From contig DMTA01000537.1 in the NCBI GenBank assembly GCA_003454835.1, positions 1-12,883 of the forward strand: a DNA stretch of 12,883 nucleotides. Reading direction: 5' to 3'. This stretch comes from Achromobacter sp. (GTDB taxonomy: Bacteria; Pseudomonadota; Gammaproteobacteria; Burkholderiales; Burkholderiaceae_B). The position numbers were made by a program, and so were the translations under genes. The number at the start of each line of letters is the position of its first letter. Position 1 is the first letter of the stretch. Under the pieces are notes generated by a model, which worked only from the letters and a program-made list of their open reading frames with translations, did no database searches and was not told the origin of the DNA. Below are positions 1 to 10,770 of this stretch, piece by piece.

Positions 1-445
1 CGGCCAGCACGGCCTCGATGCGGACCGGCGCGCCATTGGTTACCGGGGCCACCGGCCGCAGCACTTCGGGCAGGGTTTCCACGCCGCACAGGCCGCAGCC
101 GGTGCGGCCGGCCATGGCGCGTCGCCGCGTTTTCAGGCGCATTTCACAGGCGGACGAGATTTCCAGCTGCACGACGATGCCGCCGCATTGCGGCAGCAGG
201 TCGATGCCGCGCACGTCGCTGACGCTGCCGACAATGCCTTCGGACAGCGAGAACCCCACGGCAAAGTCTTCCAGGTCCGCCGGCGTGGCCAGCATGGTGG
301 CGTGGCTGATGCCGTTGTATTCCAGCGCCACCGGCGTCTCCTCGGCCACGTAGTCGGTCTCGGCGTCGGGGGCGATGGCCCCCGAGCGCACGCGGATGAC
401 CTGGGTCGGCGTGCAGTCGGGGCGGGCGGTGGTCGGCGTAGGCAT
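1..445 (-). CDS. fdsC: FdsC/FdhD-family formate dehydrogenase accessory protein (3' end cut by window edge)
   Basis: Only the first 148 residues are in the window. FdhD-family proteins bind bis-MGD and pass sulfur from a cysteine desulfurase to the molybdenum centre, which formate dehydrogenase needs for activity. The family is recognised by [11 protein letters not shown] (35-45), the stretch [14 protein letters not shown] (58-71) and GRTGCGLCG (113-121). That last motif supplies the CxxC pair C117/C120, equivalent to the sulfur-carrying pair of E. coli FdhD. The ATG at 443-445 lies 26 bases after the fdsA stop and has a weak AGGGA ribosome site (450-454). Its place directly after fdsA matches fdsC in the fdsGBACD operon of Cupriavidus necator; a small fdsD would be expected just beyond base 1 and cannot be seen. 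The family call is secure; the symbol follows the operon context. Confidence 0.93.
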   Translation of the reverse strand, partial: MPTPTTARPDCTPTQVIRVRSGAIAPDAETDYVAEETPVALEYNGISHATMLATPADLEDFAVGFSLSEGIVGSVSDVRGIDLLPQCGGIVVQLEISSACEMRLKTRRRAMAGRTGCGLCGVETLPEVLRPVAPVTNGAPVRIEAVLA

Positions 446-471
446 GGGATCCCTGGCGTGCTGGCTGTCGG

Positions 472-3348
472 TTACTTCCCGGTCAGCGCCGCCTCGGACT
501 CGCGCGAGCGTTCGCGCAGGAGCTTTTGCTGGATATCCGCAAATCGCGACCATTGCCGCTGCCATTCCGACGGCTGCGACACGCGCGTCACCTGCACGGC
601 CGTGACCTTGTACTCGGGGCAGTTGGTCGCCCAGTCGGAGCTGTCGGTGGTGACGACGTTGGCGCCGGACTCGGGAAAGTGGAACGTGGTGTATACCACG
701 CCCGGCTGCACGCGGTCGGTCAGCGTGGCGCGCAGCACGGTTTCCCCGGCGCGGCTCTGGATGCCCACCCAGTCGCCTTCGGCCACGCCGCGGTCCTCGG
801 CGTCCTGCGGATGGATTTCCAGCACATCCTCGCCATGCCACATCACGTTGGGCGTGCGGCGGGTCTGCGCGCCCACGTTGTATTGCGACAGGATGCGGCC
901 GGTGGTCAGCAGCAGCGGGAAGCGGCGCGTGCTGCGTTCATCGGTGGGCACGTATTTGGTGATCATGAAGCGGCCCTTGCCGCGCACGAACTGGTCGATG
1001 TGCATGATCGGCGTGCCTTCCGGCGCGTCGTCGTTGCACGGCCATTGCAGGCTGCCCAGCTTGTCGAGCTTGTCGTAGGTGACGCTGGCAAACGTGGGCG
1101 TGAGCCGCGCGATTTCTTCCATGATCTCGCGCGGGTGCTTGTAGTTCATGGGGTAGCCCAGCGCGTTGGACAGCGCCACCGTGACTTCCCAATCGGACTT
1201 GCCGTTCTTGGGTTCCATCACCTTGCGCACTCGGGAAATGCGGCGCTCGGCATTGGTGAAAGTGCCGTCCTTTTCCAGGAACGACGAACCCGGCAGGAAC
1301 ACGTGCGCGTACTTGGCGGTTTCGTTCAGGAACAGGTCCTGCACGACGATGCATTCCATGGCTGCCAGCGACGCCGCCACGTGCTGCGTGTTGGGATCGG
1401 ACTGCACGATGTCCTCGCCCTGGCAGTACAGGCCCTTGAAGGACCCGCCCAGCGCGGCTTCGAACATGTTGGGGATGCGCAGGCCCGGTTCGGGCTGCAG
1501 CGTGACGCCCCAGTCCTTTTCGAATTGCGCACGCACGGTGTTGTCGGAGATGTGGCGGTAGCCGGGCAGCTCGTGCGGGAACGAGCCCATGTCGCACGAC
1601 CCCTGCACGTTGTTCTGGCCGCGCAGCGGATTGACCCCCACACCTTCGCGGCCGATGTTGCCGGTGGCCATGGCCAGGTTTGCAATCGCCATGACGGTGG
1701 TCGAACCCTGGCTGTGCTCGGTGACGCCCAGGCCGTAATAGATGGAGCCGTTGCCGCCGGTGGCAAACAGGCGCGCCGCGCCGCGCACGGCCTGCGCCGG
1801 CACGCCGGTGATCTCTTCCATGGCTTCCGGCGAGTTCTCGGGCAGCGAGACAAAGTCGCGCCATTCGCGGAATGCCTTTTCCTCGCAGCGCTCGGCGACG
1901 AAGTCCTCGGCGATCAGGCCCTCGGTGGCGATGACGTGGGCCAGCGAGGACAGCAGCGCGGTGTTGGTGCCGGGCCGCACCTGCAGGTGGAAGTCGGCCT
2001 TGATGTGCGGCGAGCTGACCAGCTCGATGCGGCGCGGGTCGATGACGATCAGCCGCGCGCCTTCGCGCAGCCGGCGCTTAAGGCGCGACGCGAACACCGG
2101 GTGGCCGCTGCTGGGGTTGGCGCCCATGACGATGACCACGTCGGTGTGCATGACGGAATCAAAGGTCTGCGTGCCGGCCGATTCGCCCAGCGTCTGCTTC
2201 AGGCCGTAGCCGGTGGGCGAATGGCACACGCGGGCGCAGGTGTCGACGTTGTTGGTGCCGAAGGCGGCGCGCACCAGCTTTTGCACCAGCCAGGTTTCTT
2301 CGTTGGTGCAGCGCGAGGACGTGATGCCGCCCACGGCGTCGCGTCCGTACTGGCTCTGGATGCGGCGGAATTCCGAGGCCGCGTAGTTGATGGCTTCGTC
2401 CCACGAGACTTCTTTCCAGGAGTCCGTGATGTGCTTGCGGATCATGGGCTTGAGCACGCGTTCCTTGTGCGTGGCGTAACCCCAGGCAAAGCGCCCCTTC
2501 ACGCAGGAGTGGCCGCGGTTGGCCTGCCCGTCCTTCCAGGGGACCATGCGCACGACTTCCTGGCCTTTCATTTCGGCCTTGAAGCCACAGCCCACGCCGC
2601 AGTAGGCGCAGGTGGTCACGACCGAGTGCTCGGCCTGGCCCATCATGATGACGGTCTTTTCCTGCAGGGTGGACGTGGGGCAGGCCTGCACGCAGGCGCC
2701 GCACGATACGCATTCGCTATCGAGGAAGGGCTGGTCCTGGCCGGCCGACACATGCGAATCGAATCCCTTGCCGGAGATCGTCAGCGCGAAGGTGCCCTGG
2801 GTTTCTTCGCAGGCGCGCACGCAGCGGTTGCAGACGATGCACTTGGACGCGTCGAAGGTGAAGTAGGGGTTGGATTCGTCTTTCTCGGCCTTGAGATGGT
2901 TGGCGCCGTCGTAGCCGTAGCGTACGTTGCGCAGACCCACGACGCCCGCCATGTCCTGCAGTTCGCAGTCGCCGTTGGCCGGGCAGGTCAGGCAGTCGAG
3001 CGGATGGTCCGAAATGTACAGTTCCATCACGCCGCGCCGCAGGTCGTGCAGCTTGGGGGTCTCGGTAAAGACCACCATGCCGTTCTCGGCGGGCGTCGTA
3101 CAGGACGCCGGATAGCCGCGGCGGCCTTCGATCTGCACGAGGCACAGGCGGCACGATCCGAACGGTTCCAGGCTGTCGGTGGCGCAAAGCTTGGGGATGT
3201 TGATGCCGGCGTCCGCGGCCGCGCGCATCAGCGACGTGCCTTCGGGGACGGTGATCTCCTGGCCGTCGATGGTCAGGGTGACGGTCTTTTCGGACACGCG
3301 CGCCGGCGTGCCCATGTCGCGATCGCGCTTGATGACGGTTTCTAGCAT
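472..3348 (-). CDS. fdsA: NAD-dependent formate dehydrogenase, alpha (catalytic molybdenum) subunit
   Basis: A 958-residue cytoplasmic subunit that oxidises formate to CO2 at a bis-MGD molybdenum site and sends electrons through Fe-S clusters to FdsB. Domains in order: [2Fe-2S] ferredoxin (about 20-95; C55, C66, C69, C83); NuoG-type His/Cys [4Fe-4S] site (H115, C119, C122, C128); two further [4Fe-4S] clusters (C170, C173, C176, C180 and C213, C216, C219, C223); then the molybdopterin domain with its own [4Fe-4S] site (C247, C250, C254, C282). The likely metal ligand is C375 in RVCHSPT, followed by H376, so this is a Cys enzyme and not a Sec enzyme. A C-terminal molydopterin-dinucleotide-binding domain follows (about 830-945). 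Length matches the FdsA family. The gene starts 13 bases after the fdsB stop. No strong ribosome site precedes the first ATG, and an ATG 11 codons later is an alternative start. Confidence 0.97.
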   Translation of the reverse strand: MLETVIKRDRDMGTPARVSEKTVTLTIDGQEITVPEGTSLMRAAADAGINIPKLCATDSLEPFGSCRLCLVQIEGRRGYPASCTTPAENGMVVFTETPKLHDLRRGVMELYISDHPLDCLTCPANGDCELQDMAGVVGLRNVRYGYDGANHLKAEKDESNPYFTFDASKCIVCNRCVRACEETQGTFALTISGKGFDSHVSAGQDQPFLDSECVSCGACVQACPTSTLQEKTVIMMGQAEHSVVTTCAYCGVGCGFKAEMKGQEVVRMVPWKDGQANRGHSCVKGRFAWGYATHKERVLKPMIRKHITDSWKEVSWDEAINYAASEFRRIQSQYGRDAVGGITSSRCTNEETWLVQKLVRAAFGTNNVDTCARVCHSPTGYGLKQTLGESAGTQTFDSVMHTDVVIVMGANPSSGHPVFASRLKRRLREGARLIVIDPRRIELVSSPHIKADFHLQVRPGTNTALLSSLAHVIATEGLIAEDFVAERCEEKAFREWRDFVSLPENSPEAMEEITGVPAQAVRGAARLFATGGNGSIYYGLGVTEHSQGSTTVMAIANLAMATGNIGREGVGVNPLRGQNNVQGSCDMGSFPHELPGYRHISDNTVRAQFEKDWGVTLQPEPGLRIPNMFEAALGGSFKGLYCQGEDIVQSDPNTQHVAASLAAMECIVVQDLFLNETAKYAHVFLPGSSFLEKDGTFTNAERRISRVRKVMEPKNGKSDWEVTVALSNALGYPMNYKHPREIMEEIARLTPTFASVTYDKLDKLGSLQWPCNDDAPEGTPIMHIDQFVRGKGRFMITKYVPTDERSTRRFPLLLTTGRILSQYNVGAQTRRTPNVMWHGEDVLEIHPQDAEDRGVAEGDWVGIQSRAGETVLRATLTDRVQPGVVYTTFHFPESGANVVTTDSSDWATNCPEYKVTAVQVTRVSQPSEWQRQWSRFADIQQKLLRERSRESEAALTGK

Positions 3349-3361
3349 GGCGGTCTCGGGT

Positions 3362-4938
<1,577 letters not shown>

Positions 4939-4942
<4 letters not shown>

Positions 4943-5496
4943 GGCGTGTCCTCCAGCGTGCGAGCCAGCAGGCGATCGAGCTTGGCTTCGGTGACGCGGG
5001 CGTGGGGCTGGCCGTCGATCATGACGGCGGGCGACTGCGCGCACAGCCCCAGGCAATACACCGGCTCGAGCGTGAAGTTGCCGTCCGGCGTGCTGCCGTG
5101 GAAGTCACAGCCCAGCGCGGTGCGCGCGTGGGCGGCCAGGCGTTCGCCGCCCATGGACTGACAGGCTTCGGCCCGGCAGACCTCGAGCGTGTGGTGTGCG
5201 GCCGGCTCGGTGCGGAAATGGGGGTAGAACGTGATGACGCCGTGGACTTCGGCGCGGGAGAGGTTCAGGGCCTCGGCGATGGTTTGCACCGCCTCGGCCG
5301 GAATACAGCCCAGTTCGTGCTGGACCGCGTGCAGCACTGGGAGCAGCGGGCCGGGCTGGTCTTGCAGCCGGGCCAGGATGCGGGCCGTGGCCGCGATGGC
5401 CGGGGTGGTGGATGCCTGGGCGGCGTCCAGGGCCAGCTTGCCGCCCCGGGCCCCACCGCTGGATGCCAGATCGGATTTTGCCTCGCGCAGGTGCAC
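4939..5496 (-). CDS. fdsG: NAD-dependent formate dehydrogenase, gamma ([2Fe-2S]) subunit
   Basis: A 185-residue NuoE-like subunit with a thioredoxin-fold [2Fe-2S] cluster that works beside the flavin of FdsB. The four ligands follow the family spacing: C107-x4-C112 and C148-x3-C152. The N-terminal 30-35 residues are Ala/Gly-rich and probably loose; the helical NuoE domain starts near residue 33. It is the first gene of the fds operon. The start codon is GTG, supported by a strong AGGAGGAGA site (5502-5510) with 8 bases between its GGAGG core and GTG. The stop overlaps the fdsB start by 4 bases (ATGA), implying translational coupling. Transcription presumably starts in the AT-rich region shared with fdsR. 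Confidence 0.96.
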
Positions 5497-5501
5497 GTCG
5501 G

Positions 5502-5510
5502 TCTCCTCCT
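5502..5510 (-). promoter_or_regulatory. Strong ribosome binding site for fdsG
   Basis: On the minus strand this reads AGGAGGAGA. Its GGAGG core (5505-5509) stands 8 bases before GTG at 5494-5496. It settles the GTG start of fdsG. Confidence 0.8.
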
Positions 5511-5521
5511 GTGTTGCGTGA

Positions 5522-5535
5522 CCCCGTCAACGGGG
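5522..5535. repeat. GC-rich inverted repeat in the fdsG leader
   Basis: CCCCGT and ACGGGG form a perfect 6-bp inverted repeat around a 2-base centre (CA). It lies about 11 bases upstream of the fdsG ribosome site. In the mRNA it could form a tight hairpin next to that site; in DNA it could be a protein-binding palindrome. The sequence alone does not distinguish these. No T-run follows it on the fdsG side, so it is not a terminator. Confidence 0.45.
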
Positions 5536-5537
5536 GC

Positions 5538-5545
5538 TTATGTGT
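5538..5545 (+). promoter_or_regulatory. Imperfect extra half-site (TTATGTGT)
   Basis: This 8-mer differs at one position from TTATATGT, the core half-site of the inverted repeat at 5564-5589. It lies 27 bases away on the fdsG side. It may be a low-affinity site; one-mismatch matches can occur by chance. Confidence 0.3.
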
Positions 5546-5563
5546 CGGCGGGATCGAGGGCAA

Positions 5564-5589
5564 TTTATATGTTCAAAAAAACATATAAA
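5564..5589. promoter_or_regulatory. Perfect 10-bp inverted repeat, candidate FdsR operator
   Basis: TTTATATGTT (5564-5573) and AACATATAAA (5580-5589) are exact reverse complements separated by six bases. This AT-rich dyad stands out in a GC-rich genome and lies between the divergent fdsG and fdsR starts. Symmetry, half-site length and position fit a dimeric winged-helix regulator, and ModE-family sites are likewise TATA-rich dyads. FdsR is the obvious candidate because it is encoded next door and its C. necator counterpart is known to control the fds operon. Binding by FdsR is inferred, not shown. A poly-A spacer and A-tract may also bend the DNA here. Confidence 0.65.
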
Positions 5590-5605
5590 GAGCGCATCCG
5601 CCGCG

Positions 5606-5613
5606 TTATTTGT
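5606..5613 (+). promoter_or_regulatory. Imperfect extra half-site (TTATTTGT)
   Basis: One mismatch from TTATATGT. It lies between the main inverted repeat and fdsR, about 41 bases from the matching left arm. Chance is possible in AT-rich sequence. Confidence 0.3.
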
Positions 5614-5654
5614 GTACTCTAACGAGGTACTTGAACGCCTTCAATAAGAAATAA

Positions 5655-6764
5655 ATGACATATAAGTTCCGAATCGGCCTGCGGCCGCAATGGACATTGG
5701 GCGGAGACGACGAGGCGACCCCGGTGCCGTTGCAGGACATGCTTGCGCTGCTGGCGGCCATCGACGCCACCGGCAACATCTCGGGCGCCTGCCGCGCCTG
5801 TGGACTGTCGTACCGCCACGCCTGGGGCGTGTTGCGGCGGTTCGAGTCCATCTTCGGCACGCAGCTGCTCATCACCAACCGCCGTCAGGGCACGCAGTTA
5901 TCGCCCTTTGCGCAGCGCCTGCTCTGGGCCAACCGCCGCATCGAGGCGCGGCTGATGCCCACGCTGGACAGCATGGCGTCCGAACTTCAAGAAGAACTTG
6001 AACGCCTGCTGCCCGAAAGCGGTCCTCACCTGCGCCTGCACGCCAGTCACGGCTTTGCGGTGGAATCGCTGATGCAGCACATGAGCGGCCGCACGCCGGG
6101 CCTGGAACTGCGCTATCGCACGGCCATCGAAGCGCTGGCGTCGCTGGAACGGCACGAATGCGACCTGGCGGGTTTCCAGGTGCCGCTGGGCGAATTCGAA
6201 TCCCCCATCATGGAACGCTACGCGCAGTGGCTGCATGCCGACGACTACATGCTGATCCACCTGGCCGTGCGCAACACGGGGCTGTTCGTCACCGCCGGCA
6301 ATCCCAAGCAGATCCGCGGCATGGCGGATCTGGCGCGCCGCGACGTGCGCTTCGTGAACCGGCAGATCGGTTCCAGCACGCGCTATCTGGTCGGCCTGAT
6401 GCTGCAGCGCGCGGGCGTGTCGATCGGCGAAGTGCAGGGCTACGAGACCAACGAATTCACCCACATGGCGATCGCCGCGCACATTGCCAGCGGCATGGCC
6501 GACACCGGGGTGGGTGTTGAAACGGCGGCCTGCCGATTCGGACTGGACTTCATCCCCTTGGTGCGCGAGCGCTATTTCTTCGCCATCCGCAAGGCGTCGT
6601 TGGACACCCCGGCCATGCAGGATCTGCTGTCCATCATGCGCGGGCCGGACTATGTCGGTTACGTGGGCCAGCTCGTCGGCTACGACGCCCGCGATACCGG
6701 CCGCCTGCAGACCTTGGAAGAGGCGTTCCCCCGTGAACGCGCGCCGCGATCCGCCGGGATATGA
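5655..6764 (+). CDS. fdsR: FdsR-like transcriptional regulator (ModE/LysR-type HTH plus PBP-like effector domain)
   Basis: A 369-residue cytoplasmic DNA-binding protein. Residues about 27-92 form a winged helix-turn-helix; [20 protein letters not shown] followed by [11 protein letters not shown] resembles the ModE/LysR N-terminus. Residues about 125-345 resemble a type-2 periplasmic-binding-protein domain of the kind that senses small ligands, with [12 protein letters not shown] (232-243) and [10 protein letters not shown] (280-289) as its most conserved stretches. It lacks the C-terminal molybdate-binding TOBE domains of true ModE. It is divergent from fdsG, matching C. necator, where FdsR controls the fds operon. 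The ligand is unknown; formate, molybdate or a cofactor intermediate are possible. The start is the first ATG of the frame, with only a weak A-rich ribosome site. moaA follows after 7 bases. Confidence 0.88.
   Translation: MTYKFRIGLRPQWTLGGDDEATPVPLQDMLALLAAIDATGNISGACRACGLSYRHAWGVLRRFESIFGTQLLITNRRQGTQLSPFAQRLLWANRRIEARLMPTLDSMASELQEELERLLPESGPHLRLHASHGFAVESLMQHMSGRTPGLELRYRTAIEALASLERHECDLAGFQVPLGEFESPIMERYAQWLHADDYMLIHLAVRNTGLFVTAGNPKQIRGMADLARRDVRFVNRQIGSSTRYLVGLMLQRAGVSIGEVQGYETNEFTHMAIAAHIASGMADTGVGVETAACRFGLDFIPLVRERYFFAIRKASLDTPAMQDLLSIMRGPDYVGYVGQLVGYDARDTGRLQTLEEAFPRERAPRSAGI
5658..5665 (-). promoter_or_regulatory. Exact half-site over the first codons of fdsR
   Basis: ACATATAA repeats exactly the core of the right arm of the inverted repeat (5581-5588), 77 bases downstream. 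It covers codons 2-4 of fdsR (Thr-Tyr-Lys). If FdsR binds it, the site sits where it could block transcription of its own gene. The codons are unusually AT-rich for this genome, which argues mildly for selection on the DNA. Confidence 0.45.
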
Positions 6765-6771
6765 TGTGCCA

Positions 6772-7864
<1,093 letters not shown>

Positions 7865-7872
<8 letters not shown>

Positions 7873-8572
7873 TTTTCCATTTGCACGCGGCGCCGTCGCC
7901 GGGTTGATCCTGGCCGGCGGCCAGGGTTCCCGCATGAAAGGGCAGGACAAGGGGCTGGTCGTCTTGCGCGGCGAACCGATGGTGGCGCATGTGGCGCGCC
8001 GATTGGCGCCGCAGGTCGGACGCCTGATCATCAGCGCGAACCGGCATGCCCCCTTGTATGCGCAATACGGCCAGGTCGTCGCGGACGGCGCGCCGGAACT
8101 GGGTGAATGGCAAGGACCGTTGATGGGTATCGCGGCGGCGTTGTCCGCGGTCTCTGTGCAAGACGATGATGCGACGGATGGCGATGACCGGGACTTGATC
8201 CCCGAAATCGCCGGGACTGATCGCACTGCATCGAATACCGCTACGCCGCAATGGCTGATCGTCTCGCCCTGCGACACCCCTTTCGTCCCCGCAGACGTGA
8301 CAAGCCGCCTGATCGGCGCGGCGCAAGCGGCAAAGGCGCCAATCGCCTATGCCGTTGCCCACGGTCAGCGGCACTCCGCCTGCATGGCGCTGCGGACGGC
8401 ATTGCTACCTGAATTGCTGGCCTACCTGCGCGGCGGCGACCGCAAGGTCGGGCTGTGGCAGGCGAGGGCGGGCGCGGTCGAAGCGGTGTTCGACGACGCG
8501 CCGCTACATGCCTTCATGAACGTCAACACGCCAGAGGATCTGGCGCTGGCGGAACGCTACGCCAGCCAGTGA
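7865..8572 (+). CDS. mobA: Molybdenum cofactor guanylyltransferase MobA
   Basis: It adds GMP to molybdenum-molybdopterin and drives formation of bis-MGD, the cofactor form used by FdsA. The nucleotidyltransferase signature LAGGQGSRM (16-24) with K29, the GPLMGI stretch (84-89), SPCDTPF with the metal-binding D137, and [10 protein letters not shown] near the end are all present. The 235 residues exceed the roughly 194 of E. coli MobA, mostly because of an acidic insertion at about 97-128. The start must be GTG at 7865: it precedes the nucleotide-binding loop, and the next in-frame ATG falls after that loop. It overlaps the moaA stop by 8 bases. Its 3' end overlaps the convergent moeA by 16 bases. 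Confidence 0.95.
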
Positions 8573-9762
8573 CGCAGGTCGTAGTACGAGACCGAATCCC
8601 GGTCCTGCACCTGCACATCCGCCGGCAGGCGCGCCAAGCCGGTGGACCACGGCAATGAGCTGATCACGCCCGACCCCTGGTGGCCGTACGGCACGAGCTC
8701 GCTGCCGCCTTCGTCCGCCACCCGGCACTGCACACGCAGGAACTCCTCGCGGCCATCCTGACGCGGTTGCGCGGTGCGCAGCGGCAGTTGGCTGACCGGC
8801 GGGAAGATGGCTTCGCGGCCCTGCATGCGGCGCATCAGCGGCGTCACCAGCGTGGCAAACACGGCATAGGCCGACACCGGATTGCCGGGCAGGCTGACCA
8901 CGGGCTTGCCGTCGATCTGCGCCAGCGCCACCGGCTTGCCGGGCTTCATGCGCACCTTCCACAGCGTCAGCTCGCCGCCCAGCGCGGCCAGCGCCGGCTT
9001 GACCAGATCGCGCTCGCCGACCGACACGCCGCCCACGCTCAGGACCAGATCGCAATCGGCCAGCAGGGCCTTGAAGGCGGCCAGCAGGTCGGCTTCGGTA
9101 TCGCGCGCGTGCAGCACGTGGACAGGCAGGGCGCTCATGCCGCGCACCATCGCCGCCAGCATCGGGCCGTTGGAGTTGTAGATCTGTTCCGTGGCGCGCG
9201 GCTGGCCCGGCAGGACGAGTTCGTCGCCCGTGGTCAGGATGCCGACGCGCAACTGACCGTAGACCGGAATGGTGGCCATGCCTTGCGAGGCCAGCAGCGC
9301 AACATGCGCAGCCTGCAGCAGCGTGCCCGCTGGCAGCAGCGCGGCGCCCGCCATCGTGTCTTCGCCGCGGCGGCGGATGTGCTGGCCCGGGCGCGGCTCG
9401 CGCGAGATCTGCACGTGGTTGTCGGCTTCGGTCGTGTCTTCCTGCATGACGACTACATCGGCGCCTGCGGGAATCACACTGCCGGTGAAGAGGCGGATGG
9501 CGTGGCCGGGTTTCAGCGGCTCGGGCACATCGCCCGCGTAGCAGCGCTGCTGGATGGGCAAACGGGCGTCGGGGCTCCAGTCGGCCAGGCGCAGGGCATA
9601 GCCGTCCATGGCGCTGTTGTCGGCCGGCGGAATGTCCACCGTGGCGTCAAGATGGGTGGCGAGCACCCGGCCGCTGGCCTGCGACAGGTCGACGTGTTCG
9701 GTGCGTTGGAGGGGGGCGGCGGCGTTGGCCAGCAGGGTTTGGGCTTGATCGAAATCCAGCAT
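8557..9762 (-). CDS. moeA: Molybdopterin molybdotransferase MoeA
   Basis: It inserts molybdate into adenylylated molybdopterin and releases AMP, giving Mo-molybdopterin. The 401 residues match the family. Motifs: PPADNSAMDGYA (45-56), TTGDEL (177-182), GGVSVGERD (244-252, with D252 matching the catalytic Asp of E. coli MoeA), MKPGKP (272-277) and LPGNPVS (291-297). A C-terminal beta domain occupies about 325-400. It is the last gene of the moaC-D-E-B-moeA operon and begins 3 bases after the moaB stop, with only a GA-rich weak ribosome site inside the moaB end. Its stop lies inside the end of mobA on the other strand. Confidence 0.97.
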   Translation of the reverse strand: MLDFDQAQTLLANAAAPLQRTEHVDLSQASGRVLATHLDATVDIPPADNSAMDGYALRLADWSPDARLPIQQRCYAGDVPEPLKPGHAIRLFTGSVIPAGADVVVMQEDTTEADNHVQISREPRPGQHIRRRGEDTMAGAALLPAGTLLQAAHVALLASQGMATIPVYGQLRVGILTTGDELVLPGQPRATEQIYNSNGPMLAAMVRGMSALPVHVLHARDTEADLLAAFKALLADCDLVLSVGGVSVGERDLVKPALAALGGELTLWKVRMKPGKPVALAQIDGKPVVSLPGNPVSAYAVFATLVTPLMRRMQGREAIFPPVSQLPLRTAQPRQDGREEFLRVQCRVADEGGSELVPYGHQGSGVISSLPWSTGLARLPADVQVQDRDSVSYYDLRHWLA

Positions 9763-9765
9763 GGG

Positions 9766-10287
9766 TCAGGCTTCTTCTTCGCGTTTCGGAAATTGCGAGG
9801 CGAAATTGCAGGGGCCGTGGCCGCTGTCGAGCTGCTCGCGCAGGATCTTCGTCCAGGCGGTTTCGCAGGCATTGTTCGAGCCCGGCAGGCAGAAGATCAG
9901 CGTCTGGTTGGCCGACCCCGCGAACGCGCGCGACTGGATCGTGGAGCTGCCGATCTCGGTGTAGGAGATCTGGCGGAAGAGTTCGCCGAAACCTGGAATT
10001 TCGCGGTCCAGCAGCGGCAGGATGGCCTGCGGCGTGTGATCGCGATGCGAGAAGCCCGTGCCGCCGGTGGTCAGGATGACCTGCACTTCCGGGTCGGCGA
10101 TCCAGTCGCTGATGACGCGGCGGATCTGGTAGATGTCGTCGCGCACGATGTCGCGCCGCACACACTGGTGACCGGCTTGCGCAAGACTGTTCGCCAGCAG
10201 GTTGCCGGACGTGTCGTCGCCCGCGCTACGGGTGTCGCTGATCGTCAGTACGCCGCAGCCCAACGGGACCGGGATGGCTTCGCTCAT
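9766..10287 (-). CDS. moaB: Molybdopterin adenylyltransferase, MoaB/MogA family
   Basis: It activates molybdopterin by adenylylation before MoeA inserts the metal. The 173-residue protein shows TTGGTG (73-78), the R82-D83 pair, the SR-AFAG stretch (119-124) and LPGSNNA (134-140), all typical of MoaB/MogA. Length and sequence are closer to MoaB than to MogA. No separate mogA is in the window, so MoaB probably does this step, as in many bacteria that have only MoaB. Its ATG overlaps the moaE stop (ATGA), with an AAGGA ribosome site (10294-10298) 6 bases upstream. The C-terminus is charged (KREEEA). Confidence 0.94.
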   Translation of the reverse strand: MSEAIPVPLGCGVLTISDTRSAGDDTSGNLLANSLAQAGHQCVRRDIVRDDIYQIRRVISDWIADPEVQVILTTGGTGFSHRDHTPQAILPLLDREIPGFGELFRQISYTEIGSSTIQSRAFAGSANQTLIFCLPGSNNACETAWTKILREQLDSGHGPCNFASQFPKREEEA

Positions 10288-10766
10288 GGATTTTCCTTTT
10301 TGTCGGCAGTGTCTTCATCCCAGGCGTCCGTGCGGTCCTGGTCGGATTGGCGCTGTTCCACCCAGAAGCTGTCGCCGCCCGCCAGGGTTTCGCGCTTCCA
10401 GAAGGGCGCGCGCGTCTTGAGCGCGTCGATGATGTATTCGCAACCGCGGAAGGCGTCGCCGCGATGGGCGCTGGCTGCCGCCACGAAGACGATCTGTGCG
10501 TTGCGGTGCAGCGCGCCGACGCGGTGCACGATGACGGTGCCGGCCAGATTCCAGCGCGCGCGGGCGGTGTCGGCAATCTCTTCGAGCTCGCGCTCGCACA
10601 TGCCCGGGTAGTGTTCGAGAAACAGCGTATCGGTGGGGGTGTCCGGCGCGTAGTCACGCACGTAGCCCACGAAGGTGACAATGCCGCCCACGCCGGGGCC
10701 GGCGGATTCCCGTAGTGCGGCGGTGAGCGCCGCGCCGTCGAAGTCGGCTTCCTGGACGCGGATCAT
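10284..10766 (-). CDS. moaE: Molybdopterin synthase catalytic subunit MoaE
   Basis: With MoaD it turns cyclic pyranopterin monophosphate into molybdopterin by adding two sulfurs. The call rests on GIVTFVGYVRD (28-38), HRVGALH (81-87), SAHRGDAF (99-106) and LKTRAPFWKRE (116-126), where K117 and K124 match the catalytic lysines of E. coli MoaE. Length is 160 residues. I chose ATG at 10764-10766 over one 9 codons upstream because GGAGG (10775-10779) lies 8 bases before it and the longer form would overlap moaD by 23 bases. The acidic tail after about residue 139 is not part of the conserved fold. Confidence 0.95.
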   Translation of the reverse strand: MIRVQEADFDGAALTAALRESAGPGVGGIVTFVGYVRDYAPDTPTDTLFLEHYPGMCERELEEIADTARARWNLAGTVIVHRVGALHRNAQIVFVAAASAHRGDAFRGCEYIIDALKTRAPFWKRETLAGGDSFWVEQRQSDQDRTDAWDEDTADKKENP

Positions 10767-10770
10767 GGCC

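Noticed and set aside
526..3345. Long plus-strand open frame of 939 codons opposite fdsA
   Set aside because: It mirrors fdsA on the other strand. Its His/Ala/Gly/Val/Arg-rich translation is typical of antisense frames in GC-rich genes and has no recognisable domain.
472..3348. Selenocysteine in formate dehydrogenase
   Set aside because: The active-site position is TGC (Cys375) and the frame contains no internal TGA.
4943..5056. N-terminal extension of FdsB by 38 residues
   Set aside because: It lies within fdsG, is Arg/Pro-rich, and would ignore the GGAGG site and the ATGA overlap at 4939-4942.
5564..5589. The AT-rich inverted repeat as a transcription terminator
   Set aside because: It lies between two divergent gene starts with no transcript ending there, and its stem is almost wholly A-T.
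8680..10611. Plus-strand open frame of 643 codons opposite moeA, moaB and moaE
   Set aside because: It spans three well-supported genes on the minus strand and is a GC-driven shadow.
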